Part shown: positions 55,549-63,486 of the stretch, one piece after another
Position numbering within the stretch: position 1 is the stretch's first letter
How the letters are laid out: every line of letters begins with the position of its first letter
Source: Pseudomonas sp. DTU12.3
GTDB lineage: Bacteria; Pseudomonadota; Gammaproteobacteria; Pseudomonadales; Pseudomonadaceae
Reading direction: 5' to 3'
Length of the DNA stretch: 64,000 nt
NCBI RefSeq assembly: GCF_004124275.1
Contig: NZ_CP027218.1
Location: forward strand, 4,547,001-4,611,000
The notes under the pieces: model-generated
The model's database searches: none
Told to the model about the DNA's origin: nothing
What the model saw: the letters and a program-made list of their open reading frames with translations, nothing else
Translations under genes and position numbers: made by a program

Positions 55549-55764
55549 TTACCGATGTTTTTCCGGCGAAGGAACATCTACGCCACCCCGTGCCTGTTGG
55601 ACACCGAGAAGAGCCACACCGATCTCGCGCAACCGAGCACCTGATAAATAGTAGGCACCATTGGCGAAAATGCTCAAGGTGCGCTCGTCATCAAGCGAGT
55701 TGACGGGGGGTTGCTCCGATGGACGCAGGGGTGGCGTGGGAGAAGATCTTCCCGGGCCGCTCAC
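55549..55764 (-). CDS. Possible small protein of unknown function
   Basis: A 71-codon frame opens with GTG and reads FANGAYYLSGARLREIGVALLG in its middle, which looks protein-like. It sits 37 bp upstream of the acetyltransferase start on the same strand. No clear ribosome site is visible before the GTG, and the termini are low complexity, so it could be spurious. Confidence 0.4.
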   Translation of the reverse strand: MSGPGRSSPTPPLRPSEQPPVNSLDDERTLSIFANGAYYLSGARLREIGVALLGVQQARGGVDVPSPEKHR

Positions 55765-56149
55765 CTGAACATTGCCGGATGTTGAGACTTAAGACGTGCG
55801 ACCTTTTTTAAAGTCACCTCAACATGGACAAAGATAAGCGAAGCAGCGCGCAAAATCGGAACAAAAGTATGGACGAATTCATTTAGACAGACTTTAGCCA
55901 AGACGGCAAAAACAGCACGCCACAACGGGAACTTTTTCTCATTAACTCGCTCTGCGCGGGCCTTGCAGCTGGGTATTTTTTAAACAACCCAGTTAAAAGT
56001 TGCTCGAAAAAGAATCAGCAACTACAATTTTTTTTGCTTCTTGCGCTACGTCAGTTTACTTACTACAAGTAATGGGTAGTATGTACGCCGGCTATTTCCT
56101 CAATCGGAGGAGACAGCCACTTAATTGAAAGTCCTTGAAGGGGAACACG
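55765..56149. other. oprI upstream region
   Basis: About 385 bp, AT-rich compared with the rest of the window (especially 55800-56050), lie ahead of the highly expressed oprI gene. The region contains poly-T and poly-A tracts that may act as UP elements, and the predicted promoter. No gene was found. Confidence 0.5.
56055..56082 (+). promoter_or_regulatory. Predicted sigma-70 promoter of oprI
   Basis: TTTACT and TAGTAT are separated by 16 bases, about 67 bp before the oprI ATG. The surrounding AT-rich tracts and a leader with AAGGGGAACACG just before ATG fit a highly expressed lipoprotein gene. Confidence 0.45.
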
Positions 56150-56401
56150 ATGAACAACGTTCTGAAATTCTCTGCTCTGGCTCTGGCCGCAGTTCTGGCT
56201 ACCGGTTGCAGCAGCGCATCGAAAGAAACCGAAGCACGTCTGACCGCTACTGAAGACGCAGCTGCTCGCTCCCAGGCTCGTGCAGACGAAGCTTACCGTA
56301 AAGCTGATGAAGCTCTGGCTGCTGCTCAAAAAGCACAACAGACTGCTGACGAAGCTAACGAGCGTGCACTGCGCATGCTGGACAAAGCTAGCCGCAAGTA
56401 A
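56150..56401 (+). CDS. oprI: Major outer membrane lipoprotein OprI
   Basis: This 83-residue Lpp-type lipoprotein has a signal peptide with lipobox ATGC near residue 20. A long alanine-rich heptad coiled coil (ARLTATEDAAARSQARADEAYRKADEAL) follows, ending in a terminal lysine (SRK) that can be linked to peptidoglycan. It is a structural tether between outer membrane and cell wall. A strong terminator follows. A convergent L,D-transpeptidase gene lies immediately downstream. Confidence 0.97.
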   Translation: MNNVLKFSALALAAVLATGCSSASKETEARLTATEDAAARSQARADEAYRKADEALAAAQKAQQTADEANERALRMLDKASRK

Positions 56402-56423
56402 TAATCCCTCGGGATTGTTATCA

Positions 56424-56454
56424 AGCCGACCCGATTTTCGGGTCGGCTTTTTTA
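56424..56454 (+). terminator. Rho-independent terminator of oprI
   Basis: AGCCGACCCGA, a 3-base loop, TCGGGTCGGCT and a T-run follow oprI by 22 bases. Confidence 0.92.
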
Positions 56455-56479
56455 TTGCCCGCAGCTTTTGTTCAGGCAA

Positions 56480-56515
56480 TAAAAAACCCGCCGATGCCTG
56501 ACGCATCGACGGGTT
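56480..56515 (-). terminator. Rho-independent terminator of the L,D-transpeptidase gene
   Basis: On the minus strand, AACCCG(T/C)CGATGC pairs across GTCAG with GCATCGGCGGGTT and ends in a T-run, 12 bases after the stop. It lies back to back with the oprI terminator. Confidence 0.85.
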
Positions 56516-56527
56516 CTGTACCGCGAC

Positions 56528-57499
56528 TTACTGCTGCAAGTCGACCGGCGTATTCGAAACCATCGGTGCCGAAGTATTCGGCGTGCCGATTTCAGTTGGC
56601 AGGCCATCTTCGGCCGCGACCACATCACGCACCACATCCCAGTTCACGCGCAGGTTGCTAGTGACGTCTTCACGCTTGAGCATCGCATTGATCACCGCAG
56701 TGTGCTTGTCGACCACCGACGGGTTGCCCTTGTCGTCGATCGGCGTGTGCGCTTCCAGATAGACCTTGCCACCACTGCTGCCGAACTTGTACGCATCGTT
56801 GAGGATGCGCACCGAAGTCCCGACCGGAACCATGCTGGCCATTTCCAGCACGTTGTTGTTGAACATGCGGAAGCAACCGTGGCTGGTGCGCATGCCGATA
56901 CCGAACTTCTTGTTCGAACCGTGGATCAGGTAGCCCGGCGTGCCAAGGGTGAACTTGAACGGCCCCAGCGGGTTGTCAGGGCCGGCCGGCACCACGTTTG
57001 GCAACGGATCACCGTCAGCGGCGTGCTCAGCCTTGATCGACGCAGGAGGCGTCCAGGTCGGGTTTGGCGTTTTGGCGGTGATCGAGGTGTGCGCGATTGG
57101 CGAACCCCAACCCTCACGGCCGATACCCAGCGGGAAGGTGTACACCACGTTCCGGCCTTTCGGGTAGTAATAGAGGCGGTATTCGGCAAGGTTGATAACG
57201 ATGCCTTCACGCGGACCCGGCGGCAGAATGAAGCGGGTCGGCAGGACGATTTCGGTACCGGCGCCCGGCAACCAGGCATCGACGCCCGGGTTGGCCGCGA
57301 CCATTTCCGAATAGCCCAGATCGTAGGTCGTGCCGAGGTCGGCGAACGTGTCCTCGTACTTGGCCTTGATCACCTGCACCTGGCCGATGATGTCCTCACC
57401 GGGCGGTGGCAGGGGAAACTCCAATGCAGCAACGGGACCGGCCACACACAGGGCGGCAAGTGACAGGCAGCGGGTGACGGCAGGAAAGCGCGGCAACAT
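56528..57499 (-). CDS. L,D-transpeptidase (YkuD), LysM-like N-terminus
   Basis: This protein of about 323 residues has an N-terminal signal peptide, a LysM-like segment (about 45-85, DTFADLGTTYDLGYSEMVAANPGVDAWLP), and a YkuD domain with IHGSNKKFGIG and the catalytic histidine-cysteine motif TSHGCFRMF. This arrangement matches ErfK/YbiS enzymes that cross-link Lpp to peptidoglycan. The neighbouring oprI supports that role. ATG 57499 has AAGGA 8 bases upstream. Confidence 0.9.
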   Translation of the reverse strand: MLPRFPAVTRCLSLAALCVAGPVAALEFPLPPPGEDIIGQVQVIKAKYEDTFADLGTTYDLGYSEMVAANPGVDAWLPGAGTEIVLPTRFILPPGPREGIVINLAEYRLYYYPKGRNVVYTFPLGIGREGWGSPIAHTSITAKTPNPTWTPPASIKAEHAADGDPLPNVVPAGPDNPLGPFKFTLGTPGYLIHGSNKKFGIGMRTSHGCFRMFNNNVLEMASMVPVGTSVRILNDAYKFGSSGGKVYLEAHTPIDDKGNPSVVDKHTAVINAMLKREDVTSNLRVNWDVVRDVVAAEDGLPTEIGTPNTSAPMVSNTPVDLQQ

Positions 57500-57600
57500 C
57501 CGGAAAATCCTTCGCATGATCAACAAGGGTATAAGAGCGCGATTGTACACCGCACTTTGAATATTCGGGGAGCCACGCCGATGGACCGCGTCAGGCCTTG

Positions 57601-57688
57601 AAAAGATCGCAGCCTGCGGCAGCTCCTACAGGTGTACCCCCTTGTAGGAGCTGCCGAAGGCTCGGGCCGCGATCGGACGATCTTTTGA
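57601..57688. repeat. REP-like inverted pair, altered right arm
   Basis: AAAAGATCGCAGCCTGCGGCAGCTCCTACA is followed across 14 bases by TGTAGGAGCTGCCGAAGGCTCG, then GGCCGCGATCGGACGATCTTTT. Here the CTCCTACA ends point inward, the reverse of the other pairs, and the right arm carries extra bases. Confidence 0.75.
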
Positions 57689-57690
57689 CC

Positions 57691-57984
57691 TTAAAGCTCG
57701 AAACGCAGCTCCGGCCAGATCGGCGACGTGCCACGCTTCTGCGACTCCAGAATCGCCCGGCACAGCGAACACAGGCGCTGATCCTGGAACACCCGCCGAT
57801 CCACACTCGACCAGCGTGGCTGCGCCGGCAGCAGGCTGCCGCACAGGGTGCGATCCGCCGAACCACCGAGTTCCAGCTGACGCGTCACCAGATGCACCCG
57901 CACTTCCTGGCAGGCGAACAGATCCAGCTGCTCGTCAGGCTCGATCAGTTGGTAGGCAAACAGGGACCAGGCAGAACGCGACAT
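57691..57984 (-). CDS. Small CxxC protein of unknown function
   Basis: This 97-residue soluble protein begins MSRSAWSLFAYQLIEPDEQLDLFACQEVRVH. It has five cysteines, including a CSLCRAIL pair near residues 75-82 that could hold zinc. ATG 57984 follows GGAG by 8 bases. It lies just downstream of tesA on the same strand, 57 bp apart. No family was recognised. Confidence 0.75.
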   Translation of the reverse strand: MSRSAWSLFAYQLIEPDEQLDLFACQEVRVHLVTRQLELGGSADRTLCGSLLPAQPRWSSVDRRVFQDQRLCSLCRAILESQKRGTSPIWPELRFEL

Positions 57985-58041
57985 CTGGGGCTCCAAATAA
58001 GGGGGCGCCACATTAGCCGAAAGCCTGCCCTTAGAAAAGCC

Positions 58042-58647
58042 TCATAACAGCGGTTTTAGCGTCGGCCAGACATTTTCCAGCAACTTGCCCTGAGCCCCGG
58101 CTGCCGGGTGCAGACCATCGGCCTGCATCAAGTCCGGATGCCCGCCCACGCCGTCGAGGAAAAACGGTACCAGCGGGATCTTTTTAGCGTCGGCCAGTTT
58201 GCCGTAGACCTCGGCGAAAGCGTCGGTGTAACGCTTGCCGTAATTAGGTGGTAACTGCATGCCGAGCAACAACACCTTGGCGCCACTCTGGCGCGAACTG
58301 TCGATCATCGAGGCAAGATTTTGTTGCAATTGAATTGGCGGCATTCCGCGCAGGCCATCGTTACCCCCAAGCTCGAGGATCACCAGCTCAGGCTTATGCT
58401 CTGCAAGCAGCGCCGGCAGGCGCGCCTGGCCTCCGGCACTGGTGTCGCCGCTGATCGAGGCATTGACCACTTTATCGTCGAAACCCTCCTGTTTGAGCCG
58501 TTGCTCAAGCAACGACACCCACCCCAAGCGGGTATCCAGTCCGAAACCGGCGCTGATACTATCGCCAACGATCAGGACAGTACCCGCCGCTGCGTTCTGG
58601 GCCATGCACATCAAGGCCAGGCCAGCACTCAAAAACCACACACGCAT
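58042..58647 (-). CDS. tesA: Thioesterase/arylesterase TesA
   Basis: This 201-residue SGNH hydrolase has an N-terminal signal peptide (MRVWFLSAGLALMCMAQNAAAG), the nucleophile block IVGDSISAGFG, the oxyanion block LGGNDGLRG, and the catalytic DGLHPAAGAQG. It acts in the periplasm on acyl-CoA or ester substrates, as E. coli TesA does. ATG 58647 follows GGAG. It is divergent from ybbA, with only 10 bp between start codons. Confidence 0.95.
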   Translation of the reverse strand: MRVWFLSAGLALMCMAQNAAAGTVLIVGDSISAGFGLDTRLGWVSLLEQRLKQEGFDDKVVNASISGDTSAGGQARLPALLAEHKPELVILELGGNDGLRGMPPIQLQQNLASMIDSSRQSGAKVLLLGMQLPPNYGKRYTDAFAEVYGKLADAKKIPLVPFFLDGVGGHPDLMQADGLHPAAGAQGKLLENVWPTLKPLL

Positions 58648-58657
58648 CGGATTCTCC

Positions 58658-59341
58658 ATGGGCGCAAGCATTCTCACCGCGAAGAACCTCAGCAAAGTGG
58701 TTCCCAGCGCGGAAGGTGAACTGACTATCCTGCACGAACTCAGCCTGGAACTGAACAAGGGCGACAGCCTGGCCATCGTCGGCGCGTCCGGTTCCGGCAA
58801 ATCCACCCTCCTCGGCCTGCTCGCCGGTCTCGACTTGCCGAGCAACGGCGAAGTCATCCTCGCCGGCCAAAGCCTGAGCAATCTCGATGAAGACCAGCGC
58901 GCGCGCATCCGTGCCGAGCACGTCGGTTTCGTCTTTCAGTCCTTCCAGTTGCTCGACAGCCTCAATGCGCTGGAAAACGTCATGCTGCCGCTGGAACTCG
59001 ATGGCCGCAAAGACGCCCGCGAGCGCGCCACCGAATTGTTACAGCGTGTTGGCCTCGGCCAGCGCCTGACCCACTCGCCGCGCCAGCTCTCCGGTGGCGA
59101 GCAGCAACGTGTGGCGATAGCCCGCGCGTTTGCCGCCGAACCTGACGTGCTGTTCGCCGACGAGCCGACCGGCAACCTCGACAGCCACACCGGCGAGCGC
59201 ATCAGTGATTTGCTCTTCGAATTGAACAAGGAACGCGGCACCACCCTGGTGCTGGTGACCCACGACGAACGCCTGGCCCATCGCTGCCGGCGCCTGATCC
59301 GTCTTGAAGCCGGGCTGTTGGTCGCCCCTCTGGAGCCTTGA
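58658..59341 (+). CDS. ybbA: ABC transporter ATP-binding protein YbbA
   Basis: This 227-residue LolD/MacB-type ATPase has Walker A in GASGSGKSTLLGLL, the signature LSGGEQQRVAIARAF, Walker B in VLFADEPTGNLD, and the H-loop LVTHDERLA. It powers the adjacent permease. tesA is divergent, as in E. coli. No strong ribosome site precedes ATG. The stop overlaps the next start by one base. Confidence 0.94.
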   Translation: MGASILTAKNLSKVVPSAEGELTILHELSLELNKGDSLAIVGASGSGKSTLLGLLAGLDLPSNGEVILAGQSLSNLDEDQRARIRAEHVGFVFQSFQLLDSLNALENVMLPLELDGRKDARERATELLQRVGLGQRLTHSPRQLSGGEQQRVAIARAFAAEPDVLFADEPTGNLDSHTGERISDLLFELNKERGTTLVLVTHDERLAHRCRRLIRLEAGLLVAPLEP

Positions 59342-61845
59342 TGGCACGTTTGCCGCTGTTGCGTCTGTTCAGTCTCGCCATCCGCCAGCTCATGCGCGAT
59401 GCCCGCGCCGGAGAATTGCGCGTGTTGTTCTTCGCGCTGGTGGTCGCCGTGGCGGCGAGCACTGCCATCGGTTATTTCGGTGCTCGCCTCAACGGCGCCA
59501 TGACCCTGCGCGCCACCGAGTTTCTTGGCGCCGACCTGGTGCTTGAAGGCAGCTCGCCGGCCCGCGAAGAACAGATCAAGAGCGGCACCGAGCTGCGTCT
59601 GGCTCACGCACAAGTGGTCGAGTTCTCCAGCGTGATTGCCACCGACAACGGCATTCAGCTGTCGAGCATCAAAGCCGTCGACCGCGCGTATCCATTGCGC
59701 GGCGAACTGAAAAGCGCGCCCGCACCTTTTGCCGCTGAAGACATAGGCGGCGAGCCGCAACCCGGTGAAGCCTGGGTCGAGGCACGCCTGCTGACGGCGC
59801 TGGATCTGAAGATCGGCGACAGCATCGACGTCGGCATGAAGACGGTGAAGCTGACCCGGATTCTGACCTACGAGCCGGATCGCGCCGGCAACTTCTACAG
59901 CCTGACGCCACGAGTCATGATCAACCTCGACGACCTCGCCGCGACCGGCGTGGTGCAACCGGGCAGCCGGGTGAGTTACCGGGAACTCTGGCGCGGCGAA
60001 CCGCAGGCGCTGGAAACCTATCGACAACTGATCAAACCGGGGCTGGCGGCAAATCAACGGATTCAGGATGCCCGCGATGGCAACCGGCAGATAGGCGGTG
60101 CGCTGGGCAAGGCCGAGCGTTACCTGAACATGGCCAGTCTGGTCGCCGTATTGTTGGCCGGTGTGGCCGTGGCATTGTCAGCGAATCGTTTTGCCAGTCG
60201 GCGCTTCGACGCCAGTGCCTTGTTGCGCTGCCTCGGCTTGTCGCGTCGGGAAACCATGCTGCTGTTCAGCATCCAGCTGACCGTACTCGGGCTGTTCGCC
60301 GCGCTCAGCGGTGCGTTGCTCGGCTGGTTGGCGCAGCTGGGTTTGTTCGCGCTGCTGCATGATCTGCTGCCAAGCGATGTGCCTCCGGGCGGTCTGTTTC
60401 CGGCCATCGCCGGCATCGGCACCGGGCTGGTGGCATTGGCCGGATTTGCCTTGCCACCCCTCGCTGCGCTCGGTCGCGTACCACCGCTGCGTGTGCTGCG
60501 CCGCGACATGCTGCCAATTCCATCGAGTACCTGGATGGTTTACGGCGCGGCACTCGGCGCGCTCGGCCTGATCATGTGGCGCCTGAGCCTGGATCTGCTG
60601 CTGACGTTTGCCCTGCTCGGCGGTGGCGTGGTCGCTGCGTTGCTACTGGGTGGCTTGCTGTTGTTGTTGCTGCAAAGTCTGCGGCGGATGCTCGCCAAGG
60701 CATCGTTGCCGTGGCGCCTGGGTCTTGGGCAGTTGTTGCGTCATCCACTGGCGGCGGCCGGACAGTCGCTGGCATTCGGCCTGATTCTGTTGTCGATGGC
60801 ATTGATCGCCCTGCTGCGCGGTGAATTGCTCGACACCTGGCAAAACCAGTTGCCGAAAAACGCGCCCAACTATTTCGCCCTGAATATTCTGCCGGCCGAC
60901 AAACAGGCCTTCAGCGATCACTTGATCAACGTGTCAGCACAAGCCGCGCCGCTCTACCCGGTTGTGCCGGGACGACTGATCAGTATCAACGGCGATCCAG
61001 TGCAGCAAATCGTCAGCAAGGATTCAGCCGGAGATCGAGCGATTCAACGGGATCTGAGCCTGACCTGGGCGGCGGATTTACCGGCGGGCAACAAGCTCAC
61101 CGCAGGTGAGTGGTGGAAGGATCAGCCAAGCGACGCTGTACCCGGTGTCTCGGTGGAAGGCAAAGTCGCCGAAAGCCTCAAGCTCAAACTCGGCGATCAC
61201 CTGGTGTTCAGTGTCGGCGGGGTCAACCGCGAGGCGAAGGTCACCAGCCTGCGCGAGATCAACTGGGACAACTTCCAGCCGAACTTCTTCATGATCTTCC
61301 AGCCTGGCACCCTCAAGGATCTGCCGGCGACCTACCTGACCAGCTTCTATCTGGCGCCCGGTCATGACCAGCAGATCGTTGAACTGTCGCGAGCCTTTCC
61401 GGCCGTGACCATCCTGCAGGTCGAAGCCTTGCTCGAACAGCTGCGCAGCATCCTCGCCCAGGTCACCCTGGCCGTCGAATATGTGTTGTTGTTTGTCCTC
61501 GCGGCGGGGATGGCGGTGTTGTTCTCAGGCTTGCAGGCGACGCTGGATGAGCGCATTCGCCAAGGTGCGCTGTTGCGTGCCTTGGGGGCCGAACGCAAGT
61601 TGCTGGTCAAGGCACGACGCATCGAGTTCGGCTTGCTGGGTGCGGTCAGCGGTCTGCTCGCGGCCATCGGTTCGGAAGTGGTGAGTCTGGTGTTGTATCG
61701 CTACGCCTTCGATCTGCCATGGCATCCGCACCCGTGGTTGCTGGTGCTGCCATTGATTGGCGCGGTGCTGATTGGCGGTGCCGGCGTGTTCGGCACACGG
61801 CGGGCACTGAATGCCAGCCCACTGACAGTGTTGCGCGAGGGTTGA
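59341..61845 (+). CDS. ybbP: FtsX-like ABC permease YbbP
   Basis: This 834-residue permease has an N-terminal membrane helix (about 25-47), a large periplasmic region, a cluster of FtsX-type helices (about 260-480), a second periplasmic region and terminal helices (about 715-820). It is the family of YbbP, whose substrate is not established; lipids or acyl compounds are plausible, given the tesA neighbour. GGAG lies before ATG, in the end of ybbA. Confidence 0.92.
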   Translation: MARLPLLRLFSLAIRQLMRDARAGELRVLFFALVVAVAASTAIGYFGARLNGAMTLRATEFLGADLVLEGSSPAREEQIKSGTELRLAHAQVVEFSSVIATDNGIQLSSIKAVDRAYPLRGELKSAPAPFAAEDIGGEPQPGEAWVEARLLTALDLKIGDSIDVGMKTVKLTRILTYEPDRAGNFYSLTPRVMINLDDLAATGVVQPGSRVSYRELWRGEPQALETYRQLIKPGLAANQRIQDARDGNRQIGGALGKAERYLNMASLVAVLLAGVAVALSANRFASRRFDASALLRCLGLSRRETMLLFSIQLTVLGLFAALSGALLGWLAQLGLFALLHDLLPSDVPPGGLFPAIAGIGTGLVALAGFALPPLAALGRVPPLRVLRRDMLPIPSSTWMVYGAALGALGLIMWRLSLDLLLTFALLGGGVVAALLLGGLLLLLLQSLRRMLAKASLPWRLGLGQLLRHPLAAAGQSLAFGLILLSMALIALLRGELLDTWQNQLPKNAPNYFALNILPADKQAFSDHLINVSAQAAPLYPVVPGRLISINGDPVQQIVSKDSAGDRAIQRDLSLTWAADLPAGNKLTAGEWWKDQPSDAVPGVSVEGKVAESLKLKLGDHLVFSVGGVNREAKVTSLREINWDNFQPNFFMIFQPGTLKDLPATYLTSFYLAPGHDQQIVELSRAFPAVTILQVEALLEQLRSILAQVTLAVEYVLLFVLAAGMAVLFSGLQATLDERIRQGALLRALGAERKLLVKARRIEFGLLGAVSGLLAAIGSEVVSLVLYRYAFDLPWHPHPWLLVLPLIGAVLIGGAGVFGTRRALNASPLTVLREG

Positions 61846-61879
61846 TAGACTCAGGCGCTCTTAACCACAAGAAGTTGCC

Positions 61880-62377
61880 ATGAGCCGTTATCGCCCTCCT
61901 CGCACCGCTGGCACCGCGCTGATCACCCCTGAAGGTGAAGCGCGGATGCGCGCCGAATTCCATGAGCTGTGGCACGTGCGTCGCCCGCAGGTGACGCAAT
62001 CGGTCAGCGAGGCGGCGGCTCAGGGCGATCGCTCGGAAAACGCCGAGTACACCTACGGTAAAAAGATGCTGCGCGAGATCGACAGTCGCGTACGCTTCCT
62101 CACCAAACGCCTGGAAGCACTCAAGGTGGTCAGCGAAAAGCCCAGCGATCCGAACAAGGTCTACTTCGGCGCTTGGGTGACCATCGAAGACGAAGACGGC
62201 AAGCAATCGCGCTACCGCATCGTCGGCCCGGATGAACTGGATCTGAAACTGGGCCTGATCAGCATCGACTCGCCTCTGGCCCGCGCCCTGATCGGTAAGG
62301 CGCTGGACGCCGAAGTGCGGGTGCAGACGCCGACCGGTGAGCAACTCGTCTACATCGTGGCGATCGATTACCCGTAA
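61880..62377 (+). CDS. greB: Transcription elongation factor GreB
   Basis: This 165-residue Gre factor has the antiparallel coiled coil with acidic tip GDRSENAEYTYGKK (catalytic acidic residues present) and the C-terminal globular domain (SPLARALIGKALDAEV). It enters the RNA polymerase channel to stimulate RNA cleavage in backtracked complexes. It follows ybbP by 34 bp. The Gre-like protein at 49 kb differs at this tip. Confidence 0.95.
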   Translation: MSRYRPPRTAGTALITPEGEARMRAEFHELWHVRRPQVTQSVSEAAAQGDRSENAEYTYGKKMLREIDSRVRFLTKRLEALKVVSEKPSDPNKVYFGAWVTIEDEDGKQSRYRIVGPDELDLKLGLISIDSPLARALIGKALDAEVRVQTPTGEQLVYIVAIDYP

Positions 62378-62383
62378 AGCCTG

Positions 62384-62692
62384 TCAGCGGCGGGTGATCA
62401 ACCCCTGCCGCGCGACGCGGACCAGTTGCTTGATCATTTCCGGGGCGTCTTCAGTGTTGGGTGCCTGAATCACCGCCAGATCGAAACTGTCACTGGCAAA
62501 ACGCGCCAGCGATTCACCGTGTTCAACGAACTGGATCAGGAAGGCCGCAGGGCCGCCGCTGCGACGTGGCCAGCCATCCAGATAACGCAACAGCGTCGGC
62601 TGGTGTTTGCCGCCAAGCAGGATTTTCGGGTTGCGCTGGGTGATATGTGCCGTGATCGGCGCGGGACGTGCTGGAGGGCGTAGTGCATTCAT
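62384..62692 (-). CDS. Conserved protein of unknown function
   Basis: This 102-residue protein begins MNALRPPARPAPITAHITQRNPKILLGGKHQP, has a mixed alpha/beta pattern, and ends DMIKQ-like EMIKQLVRVARQGLITRR. A faint resemblance to the last strand and helix of SAM-methyltransferases was noticed, but no SAM motif is present. ATG 62692 was preferred to 62713. It is convergent with greB, 6 bp away. Confidence 0.7.
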   Translation of the reverse strand: MNALRPPARPAPITAHITQRNPKILLGGKHQPTLLRYLDGWPRRSGGPAAFLIQFVEHGESLARFASDSFDLAVIQAPNTEDAPEMIKQLVRVARQGLITRR

Positions 62693-62940
62693 CGTGTCGT
62701 GTCTCTGCCTCAAAAGTCTGCATGGCAGGTGAGAGGCAACACCGAACCAGCGCTTTAGCGGTATTTCGAAGCCCTGTTCCGGCTTCTGACGGCAACTGTT
62801 CTAGTCACCTGGCGCCCCGCAAGTAGCTGTTTAAATCGGCGCATGAGCAACATCCTAGAGAACGTGACCGATCAGTGTCAAGAATCAGCCGCAACAAAAA
62901 AGGCCCGCACAATGCGGGCCTTTTGCTTGAGCCAGAGCGC
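62693..62940. other. Intergenic region upstream of the small protein
   Basis: This 248-bp region holds the promoter for the minus-strand 102-residue gene and the DoxX terminator at 62895. No further gene or RNA was recognised. Confidence 0.4.
62895..62924. terminator. Rho-independent terminator of the DoxX gene
   Basis: An A-run, GGCCCGCA, loop CAA, TGCGGGCC and a T-run lie 16 bases past the DoxX stop. The A-run provides the T-tract for the minus strand. Confidence 0.9.
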
Positions 62941-63375
62941 TTAACCGGCGATGGCGCGATCCACCGAAAGCTTGCCGGCACCTTCGATCAGCACCGCGAG
63001 GCTGCCACCGAGCAGGGCCAGAGCGAACTCGTAACCGTTGTTGGCCATGAACAGACCGTTGCCGATGTGCACGGTGAAGATTGCCACCAGCGACAGGAAG
63101 GTCAGGCCCAACGCCGCCGGGCGTACCAGCAGACCGATGATCAAGGCCAGACCGGCGAAGAACTCGGTACCGCCGGCCAAAGTGGCCATGACATAACCCG
63201 GGTGCAGACCGATGCTGTCCATGTATTGCGCGGTGCCCGCCAGACCGTACCCACCAAACAGACCGAAGAGTTTCTGCGAACCGTGAGCGGCGAAGATCAC
63301 GCCGACGGCGATGCGCAGAATGGTCAGACCGTAACCGGCGCGGGTGAACAGTACCTTGTTGATCAGAGAGCTCAT
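62941..63375 (-). CDS. DoxX-family membrane protein
   Basis: This 144-residue protein has four membrane helices and the DoxX signature RIAVGVIFAAHGSQKLFGLFGGYG. Family members are linked to thiosulfate oxidation, membrane redox or detoxification; the role here is not determinable. AAGGAAT precedes the ATG. Confidence 0.9.
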   Translation of the reverse strand: MSSLINKVLFTRAGYGLTILRIAVGVIFAAHGSQKLFGLFGGYGLAGTAQYMDSIGLHPGYVMATLAGGTEFFAGLALIIGLLVRPAALGLTFLSLVAIFTVHIGNGLFMANNGYEFALALLGGSLAVLIEGAGKLSVDRAIAG

Positions 63376-63486
63376 GGTGCATTCCTTGTTTTGCGAGAAG
63401 TTATGTGTGTTGGTTGGCCGCTATATTAATCAGTAAACCAAATGTTAAAAGCGCAATTATTTCGCCATAACAATCAGTTTAGTTGA

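Noticed and set aside
55780..56149. Small regulatory RNA ahead of oprI
   Set aside because: No repeated GGA loops, no terminator within the region, and no similarity to an RNA I recognise; the AT-rich tracts are better explained as promoter sequence.
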